A stretch of DNA of 64,000 bases from DATGKG01 sp963851325 (GCA_963851325.1 CAWKOR010000001.1:2294001-2358000), one strand, 5' to 3'; shown: positions 35,803 through 54,663, counted from the first letter of the stretch. Translations and numbers: made by a program. Notes: generated from the letters alone by a model not told the origin.

Positions 35803-36159
35803 TTATGCCTTCGCGGCCGGAGCCTTGGGCGCTGCGGTTGCAGGCGCCGGCGCCGCCCCTCCGCCCGCGGGCGCCGCCGAACTCTTCACCTCGCCCTTGC
35901 GATCGCCGGCATGGCCGTGAAAGGTGCGGGTCGGTGAAAACTCGCCCAGCTTGTGCCCGACCATATTTTCCGTGCAGTACACCGGGATGAACTTGTTCCC
36001 GTTATGCACTGCGAAAGTGATTCCGATCATGTCGGGAGTGATCATCGAACGACGTGACCAGGTCCTGATGATGCGCCGATCGGAGACTCCCGCCGCGCCT
36101 TCGACCTTTTTCAGAATGTGCTGGTCAACGAATGGACCTTTTTTTAGCGACCTCGGCAT
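35803..36159 (-). CDS. rpsS: Ribosomal protein S19 with Ala/Pro-rich tail
   Basis: The first 90 residues are normal S19 (MPRSLKKGPFVDQHILKKVEGAAGVSDRRIIRTWSRRSMI ... GEFSPTRTFHGHAGDRKGEVKSS). After that a tail rich in Ala, Pro and Gly adds about 26 residues that are not part of typical S19. Confidence 0.95.
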   Translation of the reverse strand: MPRSLKKGPFVDQHILKKVEGAAGVSDRRIIRTWSRRSMITPDMIGITFAVHNGNKFIPVYCTENMVGHKLGEFSPTRTFHGHAGDRKGEVKSSAAPAGGGAAPAPATAAPKAPAAKA

Positions 36160-36162
36160 AAC

Positions 36163-36993
36163 CTAACGCTTACCTTTCGGACGGCGGCTCACAATGAAAT
36201 TGTCCGAGTTCTTTTTGCCGCGCGTCTTGTAGCCCTTGGCCGGCTGTCCCCACGGCGATTGCGGATGATTGCCCTTGGAACGGCCCTCGCCGCCACCATG
36301 CGGATGATCGACCGGATTCATCGCGACCCCGCGAACGTGCGAGCGCTTGCCCAGCCATCTGCTGCGCCCCGCCTTGCCAATTGAAATGTTCTCATACTCG
36401 ATGTTGCCGACCTGCCCGATGGTGGCGCGGCATTCGGCCAGCACCATCCGCTGCTCCCCCGAAGGAAGCTTCAGCAACGCCATCTTGCCTTCTTTCGCCA
36501 TCAACTGGGTCTGGGTGCCCGCACCGCGCGACATTTGCGCGCCCGCACCCGGCTTCATCTCGATCGCGTGAACGATGGTGCCGACCGGAATGCTTTTGAG
36601 CGGCAGCGCATTACCCGGCTTGATATCGGCATCCGGCCCAGACTCGACCTTGTCGCCGACCTTGAGGCCCTCGGGCGCCAGGATGTAGCTCTTGAGCCCG
36701 TCGACATAGTGGATGAGCGCCAGATTCGCGGAGCGATTCGGATCGTATTCCAGCGCCGCGACAGTACCGGCGATGCCGTCATGGTTGCGGCGAAAGTCGA
36801 TGATCCGCAAACGGCGCTTGTGACCGCCGCCACGATGACGCGAGGTCATCCGGCCGCGGTTGTTGCGCCCACCCGAATGCGTCAGCGGCAGCAACAGGCT
36901 TTTCTCGGGCTCCTTTTTGGTGAGCGACGAGAAGTCGGCGATCTGCATGAAGCGCTGACCCGGGGTCCGGGGATTAAGTTGAATTACTGCCAT
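36163..36993 (-). CDS. rplB: Ribosomal protein L2
   Basis: The 276-residue product is L2: GGRNNRGRMTSRHRGGGHKRRLRIIDFRR and VRGVAMNPVDHPHGGGEGR (with the conserved His needed for peptidyl transfer) are intact. Confidence 0.97.
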   Translation of the reverse strand: MAVIQLNPRTPGQRFMQIADFSSLTKKEPEKSLLLPLTHSGGRNNRGRMTSRHRGGGHKRRLRIIDFRRNHDGIAGTVAALEYDPNRSANLALIHYVDGLKSYILAPEGLKVGDKVESGPDADIKPGNALPLKSIPVGTIVHAIEMKPGAGAQMSRGAGTQTQLMAKEGKMALLKLPSGEQRMVLAECRATIGQVGNIEYENISIGKAGRSRWLGKRSHVRGVAMNPVDHPHGGGEGRSKGNHPQSPWGQPAKGYKTRGKKNSDNFIVSRRPKGKR

Positions 36994-37078
36994 CGCGATG
37001 TCCCGCTGTTCTATTCCCTTAAGCTGACGGCTCCCTTACCTGGTGACTTAGAGCCCCATCCTTCCGCTGTCGTTCTGC

Positions 37079-37366
37079 CTAGAGTCCCTCGAAAAATTCG
37101 ATCTTGTCGCCCTCTTTGAGGGTGACGTAGGCCTTTTTCCAACTGCGCTGGCGTCCGACCGATTTGCCGCGACGACGCAGCTTGCCCATGTAGTTGCTGG
37201 TGCGAATCGCTACCACCGTGACCTTGAACAACTCTTCGATCGCACCGCGAATCTTGTCCTTGCCGGCCTCGCGACGAACCCGGAACACCACCTGATTGGC
37301 CTTCTCGGTCGCCATCGTGCTCTTCTCGGTTACCAGCGGCGACAAAATGACTTGATCGTTCGTCAT
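37079..37366 (-). CDS. rplW: Ribosomal protein L23
   Basis: The 95-residue product is L23 at the tunnel exit: VILSPLVTEKSTMATEKANQVVFRVRREAGKDKIRGAIEELFKVTVVAIRTSNYMGKLRRRGK. A gap of 85 nt separates it from rplB. Confidence 0.96.
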   Translation of the reverse strand: MTNDQVILSPLVTEKSTMATEKANQVVFRVRREAGKDKIRGAIEELFKVTVVAIRTSNYMGKLRRRGKSVGRQRSWKKAYVTLKEGDKIEFFEGL

Positions 37367-37370
37367 CGTG

Positions 37371-38045
37371 TTACGCCTCCGCTCCGGCTTTCGATTTCTC
37401 GGCCAGCCGCGCTTCCACCAGCTTGGCCGCCTTGGTGGTCATTACGATCTCGTCGTAGTTGAGCACGTCGTACACATTAAGCCCGACGATCGGCAGCACT
37501 TTATGCCGCGCCAGATTGCGCGCCGCGCGAAAAAAATTAGCGTCCTCGTCTCCGATGAGGATGAGCGCATGCGAAACCCCGAGCGCGCCCAGAAAGGCAT
37601 TGGCGGCTTTGGTCTTGGCTTCCGCCAGCTCCAGCGACTCGACCACCACCAGCTTGCCATTCTTCGCGCGATCCGAGAGCGCCAGGCAGAGCGCATAGCG
37701 CCACGCCTTTTTCGGCATCTTGTACGAATAGTCACGCGGCTGCGGCCCGAAGATGGTTCCGCCATGCCTCCACAGCGGCGAGCGAGTCGAACCCGCACGG
37801 GCGCGACCGGTGCCCTTCTGACGCCAGGGCTTTTTTCCACCGCCCGAAATGAATCCCTTGGTCTTGGTCGCCGCGGTTCCGCGCCGCCGATTCGCAAGCT
37901 GCATCCGCACCGCTTCATGCAGCAGCGAGGCGTCGCCCTCGCGTCCGAACACCGCGCCGGCGACTTCGAAATCGCCGACCCGTTCGCGAGCCGCCGAGTA
38001 AAGCGGCACTTTTACCGGACTAGGTTGTGCCGATGCTTCAGGCAT
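37371..38045 (-). CDS. rplD: Ribosomal protein L4
   Basis: The 224-residue product is L4, often the repressor of the S10 operon: FISGGGKKPWRQKGTGRARAGSTRSPLWRHGGTIFGPQPRDYSYKMPKKAWR is the conserved core. It overlaps rplC by 8 nt and ends 4 nt before rplW. Confidence 0.97.
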   Translation of the reverse strand: MPEASAQPSPVKVPLYSAARERVGDFEVAGAVFGREGDASLLHEAVRMQLANRRRGTAATKTKGFISGGGKKPWRQKGTGRARAGSTRSPLWRHGGTIFGPQPRDYSYKMPKKAWRYALCLALSDRAKNGKLVVVESLELAEAKTKAANAFLGALGVSHALILIGDEDANFFRAARNLARHKVLPIVGLNVYDVLNYDEIVMTTKAAKLVEARLAEKSKAGAEA

Positions 38046-38706
38046 TTGCCGCCACCTGCAATCCGCGAGTCTTGGAGCGCGCCGCGTGATGAACCATCAC
38101 AATCGAGCCGTCGGCACCCGGCACCGCGCCGGTAATGAGGACCGCGTTGTCGTCGGAAAGTATCTCGAAAATTTTGAGATTCAGCACCGTCGCCTTTTCG
38201 TTACCCATCTGCCCCGCCATCCGCATCCCTTTGCGCACGCGCCCCGGGTACGAACGGTTACCGATCGAGCCGCCGTGGCGGAAATACTCGTGGGTCCCGC
38301 GCGAGGCCGGATTCCCTTTGAAATGATGCCGCTTCATAACGCCCTGGTAGCCGCGCCCTTTCGAGGTTGCGCTCACATCGACCGTGTCGCCTTCCTTGAA
38401 CACATCGGCGATCGCGATCGGCTGGCCGAGCTTCAACTCGCCCTCGCCGCGCTTCTCGAACTCCGTAGTCCGCACTCCGGGCGCCACTTCGCTCTTGGCG
38501 AAATGTCCACGCGCCGCGCTGCTTACCCGGCTCAGCTTCTTCTTACCGAAGGTAACCTGAACCGCCTCGTAACCGTCGGTCGGCTCGGTCTTGATCTGGG
38601 TTACGGTGCAGGGCCCGAGCTGAACCACCGTCACGGCGAAGACCCGCCCGGTTGCGTCGGTGACCTGGGTCATGCCCAGTTTTTTTCCGATTAATCCGTT
38701 AATCAC
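38038..38706 (-). CDS. rplC: Ribosomal protein L3
   Basis: The 222-residue product is L3: MINGLIGKKLGMTQVTD, and SKGRGYQGVMKRHHFKGNPASRGTHEYFRHGGSIGNRSYPGRVRKGMRMAGQMG is the conserved C-terminal half. Confidence 0.97.
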   Translation of the reverse strand: MINGLIGKKLGMTQVTDATGRVFAVTVVQLGPCTVTQIKTEPTDGYEAVQVTFGKKKLSRVSSAARGHFAKSEVAPGVRTTEFEKRGEGELKLGQPIAIADVFKEGDTVDVSATSKGRGYQGVMKRHHFKGNPASRGTHEYFRHGGSIGNRSYPGRVRKGMRMAGQMGNEKATVLNLKIFEILSDDNAVLITGAVPGADGSIVMVHHAARSKTRGLQVAANA

Positions 38707-38736
38707 AGTATTTCTCGCGCCGCCTGCTCGATCCCG

Positions 38737-39045
38737 CTATTCAAGTTTGATCTCGACATCCACGCCTGCGGCCAGGTCGAGCTTGCCCAACGCATCGATG
38801 GTCTGCTGGGTCGGCTCCAGCACATCCAGCAGCCGCTTGTGGGTGCGGATTTCAAAATGCTCGCGCGACTTTTTGTCGACGTGCGGCGAGCGATTGACGC
38901 AAAACCGTTCGATGCGGGTCGGCAGCGGAATCGGACCCGCCACCCGCCCGCCGGTGCGCCGGATGGTATCGACGATTTCGCGTACCGACTGATCGAGCAG
39001 CCGATAATCGTACGCCTTAAGGCGAATGCGTATCTTTTCGTTCAT
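38737..39045 (-). CDS. rpsJ: Ribosomal protein S10
   Basis: The 102-residue product is S10, also NusE in antitermination: MNEKIRIRLKAYDYRLLDQSVREIVDTIRRTGGRVAGPIPLPTRIERFCVNRSPHVDKKSREHFEIRTHKRLLDVL. Confidence 0.97.
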   Translation of the reverse strand: MNEKIRIRLKAYDYRLLDQSVREIVDTIRRTGGRVAGPIPLPTRIERFCVNRSPHVDKKSREHFEIRTHKRLLDVLEPTQQTIDALGKLDLAAGVDVEIKLE

Positions 39046-39127
39046 CGTTCCTTGGCCGCGTCCAAACCTTAAGGCGTGCGCGTTCCTTGCCAGTTCCCCT
39101 ATTCGCTAATCGATCGGTTCGAGATCT

Positions 39128-40327
<1,200 letters not shown>

Positions 40328-40393
40328 TGCTCATCCTCCGGATGAAGTCGCGCGCATCTACAGCACGCGAATCTCGCAAAAACTTAAATCTCC

Positions 40394-40412
40394 TGCGGGC
40401 CGTACGCCCGCA
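40394..40412. other. Hairpin between fusA and tuf
   Basis: TGCGGGC and GCCCGCA form a perfect 7-bp stem with a 5-nt loop. A TTTTT run lies a few nt beyond the hairpin on the transcribed strand but not directly adjacent, so this may be a partial terminator or an RNA processing site that lowers or sets the tuf level. Confidence 0.5.
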
Positions 40413-40427
40413 AGCAGATCATCTAAT

Positions 40428-42530
40428 CTAAGCACGCGCCTCGCCGCTTTCAGCGTTGCGCGAAGTTATTTCCTCAAAAATCTGCTGCGGCACCGGCTCG
40501 TACGCCGCGAACTGCATGGTGTAGGTCGCCCGTCCCTGGCTCACCGACCGCAGCTTGGTGGCGTATCCGAACATGGTTGCCAGCGGTACCCGCGCCTCGA
40601 TAACCTGCGCGCCGCCGCGACCTTCCATGTTGAGGATCTTGCCGCGGCGCGAATTGAGGTCGCCGATCACGTCGCCCATGAAATCCTGCGGCGTCACTAC
40701 TTCGACTTCCATCACCGGCTCCAGCAGCAGCGGTGCAGCCTTGTGACACGCCTCCTTGAACGCCATCGAACCCGCAATCTTGAACGCCAACTCCGATGAA
40801 TCTACTTCATGATGCTTGCCGTCAAGCAAAGTGGCCTTGATATCCACCATCGGATACCCGGCTAGCACCCCGTTTTCCATCGCCTCTTTGACGCCTTCCT
40901 CAACCGGCTTGATGAACTGGCGCGGAATCGAGCCACCCTTGGTCCCGTCGACGAACTCGAATCCACCGCCCTTGCCCAGCGGCTCGATCCTGAGATCGAC
41001 GACGCCGAACTGGCCATGTCCACCGGTCTGGCGCACGAAGCGTCCCTCGGCCTCCGACGGCTTGCGAATCGTTTCGCGATAGGCCACCTGCGGCTTGCCG
41101 ACGTTCGCATCGACTTTGTATTCCCGCAACAGCCGATCGACGATGATCTCGAGGTGCAATTCGCCCATCCCGGAAATAAGCGTTTGCGCGGTTTCCTTGT
41201 TGACGCTCACCCGGAACGACGGATCTTCCTTGGCCAGTTTCTGGAGCGACTCGCCGAGCTTCTCCTGGTCGGCCTTGGTCTTCGGCTCGATGGCGATCTG
41301 GATCACCGGATCGGGAAACTCAATCGCTTCCAGCACGATCGGCTTGGCCGGATCGCATAGCGTGTCGCCGGTGGTGGTATCGCGCAGTCCGACTGCGCAG
41401 ATATCGCCGGCGTAGATCTCGGTCAGCTCTTCGCGTTTGTTCGCATGCATCTTGAACAGACGCCCGATGCGTTCGCGCTTGCTCTTGGTCGAGTTCAGCA
41501 CCGACACGCCGGTGGCCAGGGTGCCCGAATAGACCCGCAGGAAGGTCACCGTTCCGAGAAACGGGTCGGTCATGATCTTGAATGCGAGCGCGGCAAACGG
41601 CGCGTCATCGCGCGGCCATCGCTCTTCTTTCTTTTCCTTGTCGCCGTCGATGATTCCCACCACCGGCGGCAAATCAGCCGGCGACGGCAGGTAGTCGACC
41701 ACCGTGTCCAGCATCGGCTGCACGCCCTTGTTCTTGAACGCGGAGCCCAGCACGACCGGAGTGATTTCCATTTTCAAGGTGGCGGTGCGGACCGCCGCGC
41801 GAAGCTTTTCGGGCGCGATCTCGGCGCTCTTCCCTTCCAGGTAGAGCTCCATGATCTTTTCGTCATGATCGGCGAGCTGCTCGACCAGCTTGTCGCGATA
41901 ACCGGCCGCGGCCTCGCGCAAATCGGCGGGAATCTCTTCGACCCGGAACTTGGCGCCGAGACGATCCTCGTCCCAGATCATCGCCTTGTTCTCGATCAGG
42001 TCCACCACCCCGCTGAACTTCTCTTCGGCGCCGATCGGAATCTGCAGCGGCACCGGATTAGCCTTGAGCTTCTCGCGGATCTCTTCGACCACGCGCGGGA
42101 AGTCGGCGCCGACGCGATCCATCTTGTTGACGAATGCGACCCGCGGCACCCGATACTTGTCGGCCTGACGCCACACCGTCTCGGACTGCGGCTCCACGCC
42201 GCCGACCGCGCAGAAAACGGCGACCGCACCGTCGAGCACCCGCAACGAGCGCTCCACCTCGATGGTGAAATCGACGTGGCCGGGCGTATCGATGATGTTG
42301 ATGCGATGATCGCGCCAGAAGCACGTAGTCGCGGCGGACGTGATCGTGATGCCGCGCTCCTGCTCCTGGACCATCCAGTCCATGGTCGCGGTACCCTCGT
42401 GCACTTCACCGATCTTGTAGTTGATCCCGGTGTAGTAGAGGATCCGCTCAGTGGTAGTCGTTTTACCGGCATCAATGTGGGCCATGATGCCGATGTTGCG
42501 CACCCGTTCTATTGGCGTCTCGCGAGCCAT
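40428..42530 (-). CDS. fusA: Elongation factor G
   Basis: The 700-residue product is EF-G: GIMAHIDAGKTTTTERIL, DTPGHVDFTIEV and NKMDRVGADF in the G domain, then domains II to V ending ASRNAESGEARA. Translocation of tRNA and mRNA. It follows rpsG by 19 nt. Confidence 0.98.
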   Translation of the reverse strand: MARETPIERVRNIGIMAHIDAGKTTTTERILYYTGINYKIGEVHEGTATMDWMVQEQERGITITSAATTCFWRDHRINIIDTPGHVDFTIEVERSLRVLDGAVAVFCAVGGVEPQSETVWRQADKYRVPRVAFVNKMDRVGADFPRVVEEIREKLKANPVPLQIPIGAEEKFSGVVDLIENKAMIWDEDRLGAKFRVEEIPADLREAAAGYRDKLVEQLADHDEKIMELYLEGKSAEIAPEKLRAAVRTATLKMEITPVVLGSAFKNKGVQPMLDTVVDYLPSPADLPPVVGIIDGDKEKKEERWPRDDAPFAALAFKIMTDPFLGTVTFLRVYSGTLATGVSVLNSTKSKRERIGRLFKMHANKREELTEIYAGDICAVGLRDTTTGDTLCDPAKPIVLEAIEFPDPVIQIAIEPKTKADQEKLGESLQKLAKEDPSFRVSVNKETAQTLISGMGELHLEIIVDRLLREYKVDANVGKPQVAYRETIRKPSEAEGRFVRQTGGHGQFGVVDLRIEPLGKGGGFEFVDGTKGGSIPRQFIKPVEEGVKEAMENGVLAGYPMVDIKATLLDGKHHEVDSSELAFKIAGSMAFKEACHKAAPLLLEPVMEVEVVTPQDFMGDVIGDLNSRRGKILNMEGRGGAQVIEARVPLATMFGYATKLRSVSQGRATYTMQFAAYEPVPQQIFEEITSRNAESGEARA

Positions 42531-42549
42531 TACAAATACTACTTAATTC

Positions 42550-43020
42550 CTACCAGCGGTAATGCGCGAATGCCCGGTTGGCGTCGGCCATGCGATGCGT
42601 GTCTTCGCGCTTTTTGACCGCACCGCCGCGATTTTGCGCCGCTTCCATGATCTCGGCGGCGAGTCGCTCTTCCATCGATTTTTCGCCCCGTGCGCGCGAC
42701 GCCGTCACCAGCCATCGCATCGCCAGGGAGTTGCGCCTTAGCGGCGGAACTTCCACCGGGACCTGGTAATTGGCGCCGCCGACCCGCCGCGACCTGACCT
42801 CGACCGCCGGGCGGATGTTTTCCAGCGCCTTCTTGAACACCTCCAGCCCTTCTTCCTTGGTGCGCTGAGCGACGATGTCGATCGCGCCATACAGGATCTG
42901 CTCGGAGGTCGACTTCTTACCCCGCTCCATCACGATATTGACAAACTTCGCAACCGTGCGGTCGTGGTACTTGGGGTCCGAGATGATCTCCCGGACTCGA
43001 GCCTGGCCTTTACGTGACAT
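42550..43020 (-). CDS. rpsG: Ribosomal protein S7
   Basis: The 156-residue product is S7: MSRKGQARVREIISDPKYHDRTVAKFVNIVMERGKKSTSEQILYGAIDIVAQRT and GGANYQVPVEVPPLRRNSLAMRWLV. Normal length. Confidence 0.97.
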   Translation of the reverse strand: MSRKGQARVREIISDPKYHDRTVAKFVNIVMERGKKSTSEQILYGAIDIVAQRTKEEGLEVFKKALENIRPAVEVRSRRVGGANYQVPVEVPPLRRNSLAMRWLVTASRARGEKSMEERLAAEIMEAAQNRGGAVKKREDTHRMADANRAFAHYRW

Positions 43021-43026
43021 GATTTT

Positions 43027-43398
43027 CTACTTCGGCTTTTTGGAGCCGTACTTGGAGCGGCCCTTGCGGCGATCGTTCACCCCGATCGAATCCAGGGTGC
43101 CGCGGATGACGTGATAACGAACTCCCGGCAGATCCTTCACGCGGCCGCCGCGGACCAGGACCACCGAGTGCTCCTGCAGGTTATGTCCCACGCCCGGGAT
43201 GTACGTCGAAACCTCGAACCCATTGGAAAGCCGCACGCGTGCGACCTTGCGCAAGGCCGAGTTCGGCTTCTTGGGCGTAGTGGTTTTCACCTGCGTACAT
43301 ACGCCGCGCTTTTGCGGGCAGGCCTCGAGCTGAGGCGCCTTGCTCTTGAAGCGCTTCTTTTCTCTCGCTCCGCGAATGAGCTGATTAATCGTCGGCAC
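43027..43398 (-). CDS. rpsL: Ribosomal protein S12
   Basis: The 123-residue product is S12: MPTINQLIRGAREKKRFKSKAPQLEACPQKRGVCTQVKTTTPKKPNSALRKVARVRLSNGFEV. Lys at the TTPKKPNSA and GRVKDLPGVRYH positions matches the streptomycin-sensitive wild type. Confidence 0.97.
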   Translation of the reverse strand: MPTINQLIRGAREKKRFKSKAPQLEACPQKRGVCTQVKTTTPKKPNSALRKVARVRLSNGFEVSTYIPGVGHNLQEHSVVLVRGGRVKDLPGVRYHVIRGTLDSIGVNDRRKGRSKYGSKKPK

Positions 43399-43547
43399 TA
43401 GTTTCTTTCGCTTCTTTCGATTGCCAAGCCGCTCCCCTGCACCCCGGCGTTCTTCAACCTTTTATACAAACTCGCGCACTCGACCATCGGACTTGCGCGA
43501 TTTCCCGGATTCTCGTCAGGGGCGGGAAGCGGGTGTTCCAAACAAAC

Positions 43548-43574
43548 CCCCCAAGGGCACAGGTCCCTTGGGGG
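43548..43574 (-). terminator. Hairpin between rpoC and rpsL
   Basis: CCCCCAAGGG (43548-43557) and CCCTTGGGGG (43565-43574) form a perfect 10-bp stem around a 7-nt loop. It lies 34 nt beyond the rpoC stop and about 150 nt before rpsL. On the transcribed side it is followed by the loosely T-rich TTTGTTTGG, so it is likely a terminator or attenuator that separates rpoBC from the str operon. Confidence 0.65.
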
Positions 43575-43608
43575 AAATACAAGTATGTAAGCTAGTTATC
43601 GCGCTGTG

Positions 43609-47920
<4,312 letters not shown>

Positions 47921-47941
47921 GATTCTAAATACCCCTTACGC

Positions 47942-52058
<4,117 letters not shown>

Positions 52059-52063
52059 CTAAT

Positions 52064-52150
52064 CCTTTACGCGTGCATTCGCACACGTGGCCTTTACGCG
52101 TGCATTTGGCGCACGCGTGGCCTTTGCGCGCGTACGCACCGCGCGCGGTG
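52064..52150 (-). repeat. 27-30-bp tandem repeats upstream of rpoB
   Basis: The block CCTTTACGCGTGCATTCGCA starts at 52064, recurs at 52091 and in diverged form at 52121 (CCTTTGCGCGCG...). The units are GC-rich and each can fold. They lie between the attenuator-like hairpin and the rpoB start. Confidence 0.7.
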
Positions 52151-52173
52151 AGCCAAAAGTAAAAATAGAAGCC

Positions 52174-52216
52174 GCGGACGCGCGGATACCCTCGGTGAGG
52201 ATTCGCGCGCGTCCGC
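52174..52216 (-). terminator. Attenuator-like hairpin between rplL and rpoB
   Basis: GCGGACGCGCG (52174-52184) and CGCGCGTCCGC (52206-52216) pair perfectly over 11 bp around a 21-nt loop. On the transcribed strand the stem is followed by GGCTTCTATTTTTACTTTT. In E. coli the rplL-rpoB spacer carries a partial terminator that sets the ratio of L12 to RNA polymerase, so a similar role is likely here. Confidence 0.65.
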
Positions 52217-52338
52217 CGCGATAAAACCATTCAGTCAGAAAACCGCATCCCGCAGATTCGAATCCCGAATCGATCTCGAATCTCGAATCTGCTCGGCGGC
52301 TCTCCGGAAACCCGGCCGTGGCGACAATGCCTACCAGC

Positions 52339-52725
52339 CTACTTCAACTCCACGCTGCCACCGGCATCGGTGAGCTTCTTCTTGATGTCCTCGGCCTCGG
52401 CCTTGCTGACGCCTTCTTTGACCGCCTTGGGCGCGCCGTCAACCAGATCCTTGGCTTCTTTCAGCCCCAGTCCGGTCAACTCGCGAACGACCTTGATGAC
52501 CTGGATCTTCTTGTCACCCGATCCGGTCAGCATCACCGTGAATTCGTCTTTCTCCGCCACCGGAGCCGCCGCCGCGGCGCCCGGAGCCGCTGCCATCGCC
52601 ATCGGGGCCGCCGCCGAAACGCCCAGTTCTTCCTCGAGCTCTTTAACCAGGGCCGCCGCTTCCATCAGGGTCAAATTCTTGAGGTAGCTCTTCACCTGAT
52701 CGCGGCTGAGCTGTGCTTCTGCCAT
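52339..52725 (-). CDS. rplL: Ribosomal protein L7/L12
   Basis: The 128-residue product has the N-terminal dimer domain, the Ala-rich hinge (VSAAAPMAMAAAPGAAAAAPV) and the C-terminal factor-binding domain (EFTVMLTGSGDKKIQVIKVVRELTGLGLKEAKDLVDGAPK). A 115-nt spacer separates it from rplJ. Confidence 0.97.
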   Translation of the reverse strand: MAEAQLSRDQVKSYLKNLTLMEAAALVKELEEELGVSAAAPMAMAAAPGAAAAAPVAEKDEFTVMLTGSGDKKIQVIKVVRELTGLGLKEAKDLVDGAPKAVKEGVSKAEAEDIKKKLTDAGGSVELK

Positions 52726-52840
52726 TGTCGCTAGTCTCCTTGTCCTCGCGTACCGGGCGAATGTGGGAGCGCCCCTGACGCTTGCTTACTATGAGTAACT
52801 TTTCCCGCCCTTGTGTATCCGCTTAAAAACAATCTCCGTG

Positions 52841-53467
52841 CTATGCCGACGGCGCCGCATCCGGCGGAGCCGCGTCACCGGGCGCCGCCTCGGTAGGCGG
52901 TGCTTCGCTGGCCGGTGGCGTCTCAGTTGGCGGCGCTGCCTGCTCCGCGCCCGCGCCATTTTTCTTTCCGATCGCATCTACCAGGCGCGCCAACTGCGAG
53001 CCCGGCTCATTGAGCAACCGCACCAGTTGGGTGGCCGGCGCCTGCAGGACTCCCAGCAACTGCGCCAGGAGCACCTCTTTGGGCGGCAGCGTCGCCAGCG
53101 CCTGGATTTCCTCGACCGTCACCGGAGAGCCGTCGACCACGCCGCCGCGCAGCTTGAACTTCTCGCCGAGGTCCTTGAAACCGACTACGGTCTTGGCCAG
53201 CTCGACCGGATCTTCGGTGCTGATGATGAGGCCGACCGGTCCGCCCAGCTGGTCCTCCAGGGAGGCATAGCCGGTGTCCTTAAGCGCGCGCCGGATCAGG
53301 GTGTTCTTGGCGACTTTTAGTTCGCCCCGGACCGCACGCAGTTTGCGTCTGACCTCGGTGGTCTCGGCCACCGACATTCCGCGATACTCGGAAACCAGCG
53401 CGATGGTCGCCTTCTTGAATGCGCCGGAAAGGTTTTCGACTACCGCGGTTTTCTGTTCTTTTCTCAT
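52841..53467 (-). CDS. rplJ: Ribosomal protein L10 with long C-terminal tail
   Basis: The first 165-170 residues are normal L10, which anchors L7/L12. After AIGKKNGAG the protein ends in a Pro/Ala/Glu-rich tail of about 35 residues. Total 208 aa against about 165-175 usual. The gap to rplA is only 24 nt. Confidence 0.95.
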   Translation of the reverse strand: MRKEQKTAVVENLSGAFKKATIALVSEYRGMSVAETTEVRRKLRAVRGELKVAKNTLIRRALKDTGYASLEDQLGGPVGLIISTEDPVELAKTVVGFKDLGEKFKLRGGVVDGSPVTVEEIQALATLPPKEVLLAQLLGVLQAPATQLVRLLNEPGSQLARLVDAIGKKNGAGAEQAAPPTETPPASEAPPTEAAPGDAAPPDAAPSA

Positions 53468-53491
53468 TTACCTGAACGCTCGTTCCGATTC

Positions 53492-54202
53492 TTAAGCAGC
53501 CGTCTGATAGGTCTTCGAAGCACCCGCGACGTCAACCCGCACCCCGGGCCCCATCGTCGAAGACACCGCGATGCTCTTGATATAGTTGCCCTTCGCGGTC
53601 GAAGGCTTGGCCTTCCAGATCGCATCCAGCAGCGCATGCGCATTCTGGTTGAGCTTTTCTTCGCCGAAACTCAGCTTGCCGATCGGGGCATGCACGACGC
53701 CCGCCTTATCGACCCGGAAATCGACCTTGCCCGCTTTCACTTCGCCCACCGCCTTGGCGACGTCGAAGGTTACGGTGCCGACCTTCGGATTCGGCATCAG
53801 GCCGCGAGGTCCGAGAATCTTGCCGATGCGGCCGACCAGCGCCATCACGTCGGGCGTCGCGATCACGCGATCGAAGTCGAGCCAATTCTCTTCCTGGATC
53901 TTCTTGATCAGGTCCTCGCCGCCGACGAAGTCCGCCCCGGCCTCGCGCGCCTCGCGTTCCTTGTCACCCTTGGTCAGCACCAGCACCCGCGCGGTCTTGC
54001 CGGTGCCATTGGGCAGCACGACGGTACCGCGGACATTCTGATCGGCCTGGCGCGGGTCGACATTGAGCCGGATCGCAGTCTCGACGCTTTCGTCGAATTT
54101 CGCGATTTTGTTCGCGGCAACCATCTTGATCGCTTCTTCAAGCGGATAGCGCTTCTCGCGATCGATTGTTTTCGCTGCTGCCTGGTATTTCTTGCCCGCC
54201 AT
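53492..54202 (-). CDS. rplA: Ribosomal protein L1
   Basis: The 236-residue product is L1: the N-terminal RYPLEEAIKMVAANKIAKFDESVETAIRLNVDPRQADQNVRGTVVLPNGTGK and GPRGLMPNPKVGTVTFDV are conserved. It lies 35 nt behind rplK. Confidence 0.97.
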   Translation of the reverse strand: MAGKKYQAAAKTIDREKRYPLEEAIKMVAANKIAKFDESVETAIRLNVDPRQADQNVRGTVVLPNGTGKTARVLVLTKGDKEREAREAGADFVGGEDLIKKIQEENWLDFDRVIATPDVMALVGRIGKILGPRGLMPNPKVGTVTFDVAKAVGEVKAGKVDFRVDKAGVVHAPIGKLSFGEEKLNQNAHALLDAIWKAKPSTAKGNYIKSIAVSSTMGPGVRVDVAGASKTYQTAA

Positions 54203-54237
54203 TGGAATTCTCCGAATCGCCGCGCGATTCCGATTTA

Positions 54238-54663
54238 CTACTCGGTAATATCGATTCCCATCGATCGTGCGGTTCCTGACACGGTCTTCATCGCCGCTTC
54301 CAGATTGGCCGCCGTAAGATCTTTGACCTTGGTCTTGGCGATCTCCTCGATCTGCGCCTTGGTGACCTTGCCGACCTTGTTCTTGTTGGGGTTCGGCGAG
54401 CCTTTTTCGACGCCCGCCGCCTTCAACAGGAGGTTGGAGGCAGGTGGACTTTTGGTGATGAAGGTAAACGACCGGTCGCTGAAGACGGTCACCACCACCG
54501 GCACCGTGAATCCCGCCATGTTCTGCGTCTGCGCATTGAACGCCTTGCAGAACTCCATGATATTGACCCCACGCTGTCCGAGCGCGGGCCCGACCGGAGG
54601 CGCCGGATTGGCCGCGCCGGCGGGGATTTGCAACTTGATCTGTCCGACGATTTTTTTCGCCAC
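54238..54663 (-). CDS. rplK: Ribosomal protein L11
   Basis: The 141-residue product is L11, part of the GTPase centre: GQIKLQIPAGAANPAPPVGPALGQRGVNIMEFCKAFNAQT. Normal length. Confidence 0.97.
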   Translation of the reverse strand: MAKKIVGQIKLQIPAGAANPAPPVGPALGQRGVNIMEFCKAFNAQTQNMAGFTVPVVVTVFSDRSFTFITKSPPASNLLLKAAGVEKGSPNPNKNKVGKVTKAQIEEIAKTKVKDLTAANLEAAMKTVSGTARSMGIDITE

